A stretch of DNA of 9,716 nucleotides. Origin: Salinibacterium sp. (GTDB lineage Bacteria; Actinomycetota; Actinomycetes; Actinomycetales; Microbacteriaceae). Below the pieces are notes generated by a model, which was given only the letters and a program-made list of their open reading frames with translations, made no database searches and was not told the DNA's origin. The stretch's first letter is position 1. Each line of letters begins with the position of its first letter. Location: positions 1 through 9,716 of the forward strand of contig JANXTJ010000274.1 of NCBI GenBank assembly GCA_025352485.1, read 5' to 3'. Shown here in pieces: positions 6,366 to 9,716 of this stretch. The position numbers and the translations under genes are program-made.

Positions 6366-7331
6366 TTGTTGCGCCACTACCCTTCAACAATGGGCCCCGC
6401 CTCGACTGCGACACGCAACACCGGGGCGTGGGCACTCGTGTTGGCGTCGCTGTTCTGGGGCACCACGGGTACCGCGGCAAGCTTCTTGCCCACCCACGTC
6501 AGCCCGCTCGCGATCGGTGCCTCCACCATGACGGTCGGTGGCGCGCTGCTTTTCGCGGTGTCGGCCAGGCCAGCACTTCGAGCGATTCGGGATGCCGCGA
6601 GCCGGCGTTGGCTGCTGTGGGGCGCTCTCGGGGTGTTCGCGTACCCCCTCGCGTTCTACTCGTCGATGGATCTCACGGGGGTCGCCATCGGCAATGTCGT
6701 AGCCCTCGGTTCCGGCCCCGTGTTCGCCGCCCTCTTGGAGTGGCTCTGTGAACGCCGCCGGCTGTCGCTGCGCTGGGCGGTGTGCACCGCGGTTGCCGTA
6801 GGCGGGGTCGTGATGCTCGCACTGGGTGGGTCGTCGGCCGCGAGATCCGCTGGCAGCGAGTTACTCGGCATCGGGCTGGGACTAGTGGCGGGGCTCGCGT
6901 ACGCGCTCTACGCATATTGCTCGAGCCGCGGCATCCGCTCGGCACGGGCCCCGGCCCAGGCCAACGCCCAGGCCAACGCCCAGGCACCGGCGGCGCGCGG
7001 CGTCATGGGCGGCATGTTCGGCCTCGGGTCAATTCTGCTGCTGCCGGTGCTGCTGGTGTTCGGGGCGCCGCTGCTGCAGTCTGGCCAGACGATCGGAATC
7101 GCCGCCTACCTCGCCGTAGTGCCGATGTTTGTGGCCTACCTCCTGTTTGGAATAGGCATACGGACCATGAACAGCAGCGCCGCGACCACGATCACCCTCG
7201 TCGAACCGGTCGTCGCCACCCTGTTGGCAGTTTTCGTGGTGGGGGAGCGCCTCGCCCCGATCGGCTGGGTTGGGCTCGTGCTCATTCTCGGCGCCGTGAC
7301 CGCACTCGCGATGGCGCGAACGGAGCCCTAA
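6366..7331 (+). CDS. EamA/DMT-superfamily transporter
   Basis: A 321-aa integral membrane protein with about ten hydrophobic helices arranged as two EamA repeats (about residues 20-155 and 165-318), the usual size for the family. These carriers typically export amino acids or other metabolites; the substrate is not predictable here. Landmarks are WALVLASLFWGTTG in helix 1, VAIGNVVALGSGPVFAALLEW near the end of the first repeat, and TTITLVEPVVATLLAVFVVGE in the second (Glu280 of the VEP motif). The loop between the repeats carries an unusual AQANAQANAQAPAARG stretch (from residue 197) made by a 12-bp tandem repeat. The start is uncertain: TTG at 6366 has only a weak AGCGAG upstream, and an ATG at 6390 has no visible ribosome site. 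It lies 38 nt after the surface cassette without a terminator between, so some cotranscription is possible. Confidence 0.85.
   Translation: MLRHYPSTMGPASTATRNTGAWALVLASLFWGTTGTAASFLPTHVSPLAIGASTMTVGGALLFAVSARPALRAIRDAASRRWLLWGALGVFAYPLAFYSSMDLTGVAIGNVVALGSGPVFAALLEWLCERRRLSLRWAVCTAVAVGGVVMLALGGSSAARSAGSELLGIGLGLVAGLAYALYAYCSSRGIRSARAPAQANAQANAQAPAARGVMGGMFGLGSILLLPVLLVFGAPLLQSGQTIGIAAYLAVVPMFVAYLLFGIGIRTMNSSAATTITLVEPVVATLLAVFVVGERLAPIGWVGLVLILGAVTALAMARTEP
6954..6985 (+). repeat. 12-bp tandem repeat in the transporter loop
   Basis: GCCCAGGCCAAC occurs twice in full (6954-6965 and 6966-6977), followed by 8 matching bases. It encodes AQAN-AQAN-AQA in the loop between the two EamA halves. It keeps the frame and may vary in copy number between strains. 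Confidence 0.75.
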
Positions 7332-7413
7332 GCCCCTCCCTTTGGGGATATCAGATCCGCAAACGGCGCCCTGCCGACCGGCACGTCAACCACTGCCGAT
7401 CGCCGCCGCGCCG

Positions 7414-7419
7414 TAGAAT
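7414..7419 (+). promoter_or_regulatory. -10 box for a leaderless transcript
   Basis: TAGAAT (7414-7419) matches five of six positions of the -10 consensus and ends 6 nt before the ATG at 7426, so the predicted transcription start is the A of the start codon. There is no Shine-Dalgarno sequence between them. No good -35 is seen at the expected spacing (CACTGC with a 17-bp spacer). Leaderless starts of this kind are common in actinobacteria. Confidence 0.6.
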
Positions 7420-7425
7420 TTTTGC

Positions 7426-9716
7426 ATGGTAGACGACGACGCTGACGAAGCTGCGGCCTCCGACCCGACCTATGCGGCGAACGGTCCTCGGCGGTCGACC
7501 TTCACGCCGCCCGCGAGCAGCATCCCGACACCGCCCACACCGTCAGCTGCGTCGGCCGAACTCGACGACGATGCACTCGCGGATGCCCTCGCCGCCGACC
7601 TCCCTCGCCTCCACACGGGGGCGGTTCCGGTGTCGTCCGTCGACCGGGAGTCAGCCGATGCTCGGGCCTCTGAGCCCCATGAGCTTGGCGACCTGCCTAT
7701 CCCTGAGCTCGTGCCCCCGCCCGCCGCAGAGCCTTTCCAGCCAGTTGCATACCGGCAACCCCCGACGCAGTTCGTGCCCTATCAACCGGCCCCGCCCATC
7801 CCGGTCCCATTCGACCCGGGAGCGCAGGTCGATCATGAGTCGGTCGCCTACGAGCAGGTCGTGCCCATCCCTGTCGCGTATGAGCCGCATGGCGCGCCGG
7901 AGGTGACCCCCAGCGCAGCACCGCCGAGTATGCCGGCGGTCAGCACCGCAGCCGGTGAAGCGGCTTGGATCGACTCGACCCCCCCGATCACCGCCCCCGC
8001 CTGGACGCCGCCGGCGCCGTGGAGTTCGCTGCCCGCCCCCGATCCGTCACAGGCCGTGCAGCTTCCTGATCCGCCGGCACGACCGGTGCGTCGCTCACTT
8101 CCGGATGAGGAGCTGCTGAATCTTACGGGAAGCGCAAATCCCGAGCACAGTGCAACCCTCGACATGATCGAAAAACTTGAGGCAGAGCTCGAACTTCGTG
8201 AACGCGAGGCCAAGGAGCTCTTCGATTGGGAGAACGACATGCGGATGCGCGGCGCGGTGGTCGCCGAAATGCTCCCCGAGGCCGAAGCGCCCGTGGCCGT
8301 CCCCGTCGGGTCTGACGGGTCTGACGCGTCCGAACCCGAACCCGAACCCGACCTCTCCGGGCCGCCCCTCGCCAGCCGACCGCTGCCGGCCTGGGAGGTG
8401 CCCGCGCCCGGACCGAACTGGGCTCCCGGTCACGAGTATGGAAGCGAACCGGAAGCCGCTGACCTCGTCGAACCGGCCGCCTTCCCGGAACCGGTTGACC
8501 TCATCGAGCCGGCCGTCGCCGAAGCGGCCGAAGAAGTCGAGCCGGCCGGGTTACGGCAGGCGCCGGAACCGGTGGCGTTTGCTGATCCTTTTGCGCCGAC
8601 GGTGGTTCTCGGATTCGAGCCGCCCGTCCCGCCCCAAGAAACCGAGTCTGTGACGGGGGAGCACTCCAGCACGCCGCCGCTGACGGAAGACCGCACCCTC
8701 GATTCCTTTGCCGCCGGTGTCGCTTCCGCTGCCGCCGCTTCGGCCGCTGTTGCCGCTGCACGCTCGGGCGGGGAGCCCCTCGTGTCGGCTCCCGCCCCGA
8801 ATGTCGCGTGGGAGCCGCAGCCGTGGGATCTCCCGAATGAGGACCGGGTCGTGCACGAATCCGAGCCCGAAATTTCCGGTGAGCCCGAGTCTGCAGAAGA
8901 GCCCGAGCTTGTAGGGGAACCCAAGCTTGCCGAAGAGCCCGAGCTCGCCCCCGAAGCCGAAGCAGTCGACGCCGAGCTGGGCGAGGACGTCGAGCTCAGT
9001 GCGGAGCCCGCGGTCGAACCCGCGTCGGTTTCCCCCACCCCGCCGCCGCTCATCGAGCCTCCCCACAATGGGCGTGCGTCGTCGCAGACGGAGGGCGCTT
9101 CGTTGCTCCTCTCGCCCGAGTTTGGCTCACCTGTCCCCGCCGAAAGTGACTCGCACCCGTCCCCGACCTTCGTCGCGGGTGGCGTCGTCGCGGCGGCTGT
9201 CATCGGTGGCGCGGCATCGGCCGGCCCCGCGCGCCCGTTCAGCTTCGATGACCTGCTCGCCGAGGCGGATCCGGCGGCGGCGGATCCCGAGGCGGCGGCC
9301 CAGCCAGCGACCGAGGCCGAACCAGCGACCGAGACGGATCCCGAGACTGAAGCAGATTCTCCGGTGGTCGATTCGGCGCCGCCGGCAATCTTCATCGAGC
9401 CGATGCCCGTGGCCGCGGGCGAGCACCCGCCGACCGATACGGGCTCGATCGGGATCGCCGATCAGGAATATGACCAGGAACCGCCCGACGACGTCGACGA
9501 GACAGACCGCGCGATGACCAGTCTCGGCGCGGTTTCGGTTAACACCGCTGGCGTCGCCGTTCTCGCAAGCTCGATACACCCGCCGTCTGGCCCGATTTCG
9601 ACGGTCCGTGTTCGGAACGACGAAGTCGTGCTCGGTGCCGAACCCGAGCGGGCGAAAATCTTCAGCCTCGAGGAGAGCGGGCTCGAACCGACTCCACTCG
9701 ACCGCCGAGTCGGTCG
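7426..9716 (+). CDS. Large acidic Pro/Glu/Ala-rich protein, cut by right edge; possible N-terminal extension of an NCS1 permease
   Basis: Translation from the ATG at 7426 runs 763 codons to the right edge with no stop; the 3' end lies outside. The product is acidic, rich in Pro, Glu, Ala, Asp and Val, and mostly disordered in appearance. Visible parts: an N-terminus MVDDDADEAAAS; a helix DALADALAADL (49-58); RRSLPDEELLNL (about 222-233); a charged coiled coil at about 242-274 (KLEAELELREREAKELFDW); degenerate EP-rich repeats at about 345-370 and 485-508; and Ala/Gly/Val-rich blocks at 428-448 and 582-600. The last visible residues, 748-763 (LEESGLEPTPLDRRVGR region), resemble the short segment before helix 1 in NCS1 cytosine/purine permeases. 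I also recall such permeases in Microbacteriaceae carrying long low-complexity N-termini; this is memory-based inference. Third-position GC is high and the frame is consistent throughout, so I take it as real coding sequence. Alternatives are a cell-envelope or division-associated disordered protein. Confidence 0.7.
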   Translation, partial: MVDDDADEAAASDPTYAANGPRRSTFTPPASSIPTPPTPSAASAELDDDALADALAADLPRLHTGAVPVSSVDRESADARASEPHELGDLPIPELVPPPAAEPFQPVAYRQPPTQFVPYQPAPPIPVPFDPGAQVDHESVAYEQVVPIPVAYEPHGAPEVTPSAAPPSMPAVSTAAGEAAWIDSTPPITAPAWTPPAPWSSLPAPDPSQAVQLPDPPARPVRRSLPDEELLNLTGSANPEHSATLDMIEKLEAELELREREAKELFDWENDMRMRGAVVAEMLPEAEAPVAVPVGSDGSDASEPEPEPDLSGPPLASRPLPAWEVPAPGPNWAPGHEYGSEPEAADLVEPAAFPEPVDLIEPAVAEAAEEVEPAGLRQAPEPVAFADPFAPTVVLGFEPPVPPQETESVTGEHSSTPPLTEDRTLDSFAAGVASAAAASAAVAAARSGGEPLVSAPAPNVAWEPQPWDLPNEDRVVHESEPEISGEPESAEEPELVGEPKLAEEPELAPEAEAVDAELGEDVELSAEPAVEPASVSPTPPPLIEPPHNGRASSQTEGASLLLSPEFGSPVPAESDSHPSPTFVAGGVVAAAVIGGAASAGPARPFSFDDLLAEADPAAADPEAAAQPATEAEPATETDPETEADSPVVDSAPPAIFIEPMPVAAGEHPPTDTGSIGIADQEYDQEPPDDVDETDRAMTSLGAVSVNTAGVAVLASSIHPPSGPISTVRVRNDEVVLGAEPERAKIFSLEESGLEPTPLDRRVG
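8332..8349 (+). repeat. GAACCC hexamer repeated three times
   Basis: Three tandem GAACCC units encode EPEPEP within the disordered region of the large 3' protein. Just upstream, TCTGACGGG/TCTGACGCG (8311-8328) forms a 9-bp duplicate. Both are in-frame microrepeats that could expand or contract. Confidence 0.7.
8461..8517 (+). repeat. 36-bp degenerate repeat encoding DL(V/I)EPA
   Basis: GACCTCGTCGAACCGGCCG at 8461 recurs 36 bp later as GACCTCATCGAGCCGGCCG at 8497. This gives two copies of DLxEPA spaced by 12 residues in the large 3' protein. Confidence 0.6.
8878..8949 (+). repeat. Four hexapeptide repeats (E/G)EPx(L/S)(A/V)
   Basis: Residues 485-508 of the large 3' protein read GEPESA, EEPELV, GEPKLA, EEPELA, an 18-bp period repeated four times. 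The DNA copies at 8896 and 8932 are nearly identical over 14 bases, which points to duplication at the DNA level and not only amino-acid bias. Confidence 0.7.

Noticed and set aside
7332..7350. CCCC/GGGG hairpin after the EamA gene as a terminator
   Set aside because: The stem is only about 4 bp and no T-run follows, so it is too weak to call.
8878..8949. Regular short repeats considered as a CRISPR-like array
   Set aside because: Units are 18 bp, in frame, directly adjacent and degenerate at the protein level; there are no spacers and no cas genes.
8430..9395. Long minus-strand open frame of 321 codons, Ser/Ala/Gly-rich
   Set aside because: It is antisense to the continuous plus-strand frame from 7426. 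Its composition is what reverse reading of GAG/GCC/CCG-rich codons gives, and it shows no domain and no convincing start signal.

Overview
This window reads as high-GC actinobacterial DNA. Genes are dense, GTG and probably TTG starts are used beside ATG, one gene has a -10 box placed for a leaderless transcript, and one sorting motif is of the LAxTG (class E sortase) kind. Gene content and protein style suggest Microbacteriaceae or a relative; the family assignment is inference. No RNA genes, transposons or CRISPR arrays were seen.

Layout. (1) 26-928 (+) encodes a secreted SGNH/GDSL-type hydrolase. It converges with, and overlaps by 17 bp, a small multi-pass membrane protein on the minus strand (912-1298). 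(2) A divergent intergenic region of about 340 bp precedes 1636-3399 (+), a 587-aa regulator with a helical-repeat body and a C-terminal LuxR (GerE) helix-turn-helix. (3) 3566-6327 (+) is a surface-protein cassette of three genes. The first is a small secreted protein with a SipW-type signal. A strong intrinsic terminator follows. The second is a 527-aa secreted protein with a SipW-type signal, an Fn3-like domain, an invasin/Big-1-like domain, a DUF3494 ice-binding domain and an Ig-like domain. The third overlaps the second by GTGA; it begins with what looks like a cell-wall sorting signal (LAATG, membrane helix, RRGR) and continues into a second signal-peptide-like segment and a domain resembling that of the first small protein. 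(4) 6366-7331 (+) is a ten-helix EamA/DMT-type exporter. (5) From 7426 to the right edge runs an uninterrupted frame of at least 763 codons. It is a Pro/Glu/Ala-rich, acidic, apparently disordered protein with degenerate short repeats and one coiled-coil segment. Its last visible residues resemble the segment just before the first helix of NCS1 cytosine/purine permeases.

How the genes may work together. The three-gene cassette looks like a surface-display system in which the small SipW-type protein is the abundant product, because of the terminator behind it, and the ice-binding protein is made by readthrough. The neighbouring LuxR-type protein is a candidate regulator. The most interesting point is the sorting signal, which sits one frame away from the ice-binding protein that would be expected to carry it. 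The ice-binding domain fits a cold-adapted lifestyle or surface adhesion. No SipW peptidase or sortase gene lies in the window.
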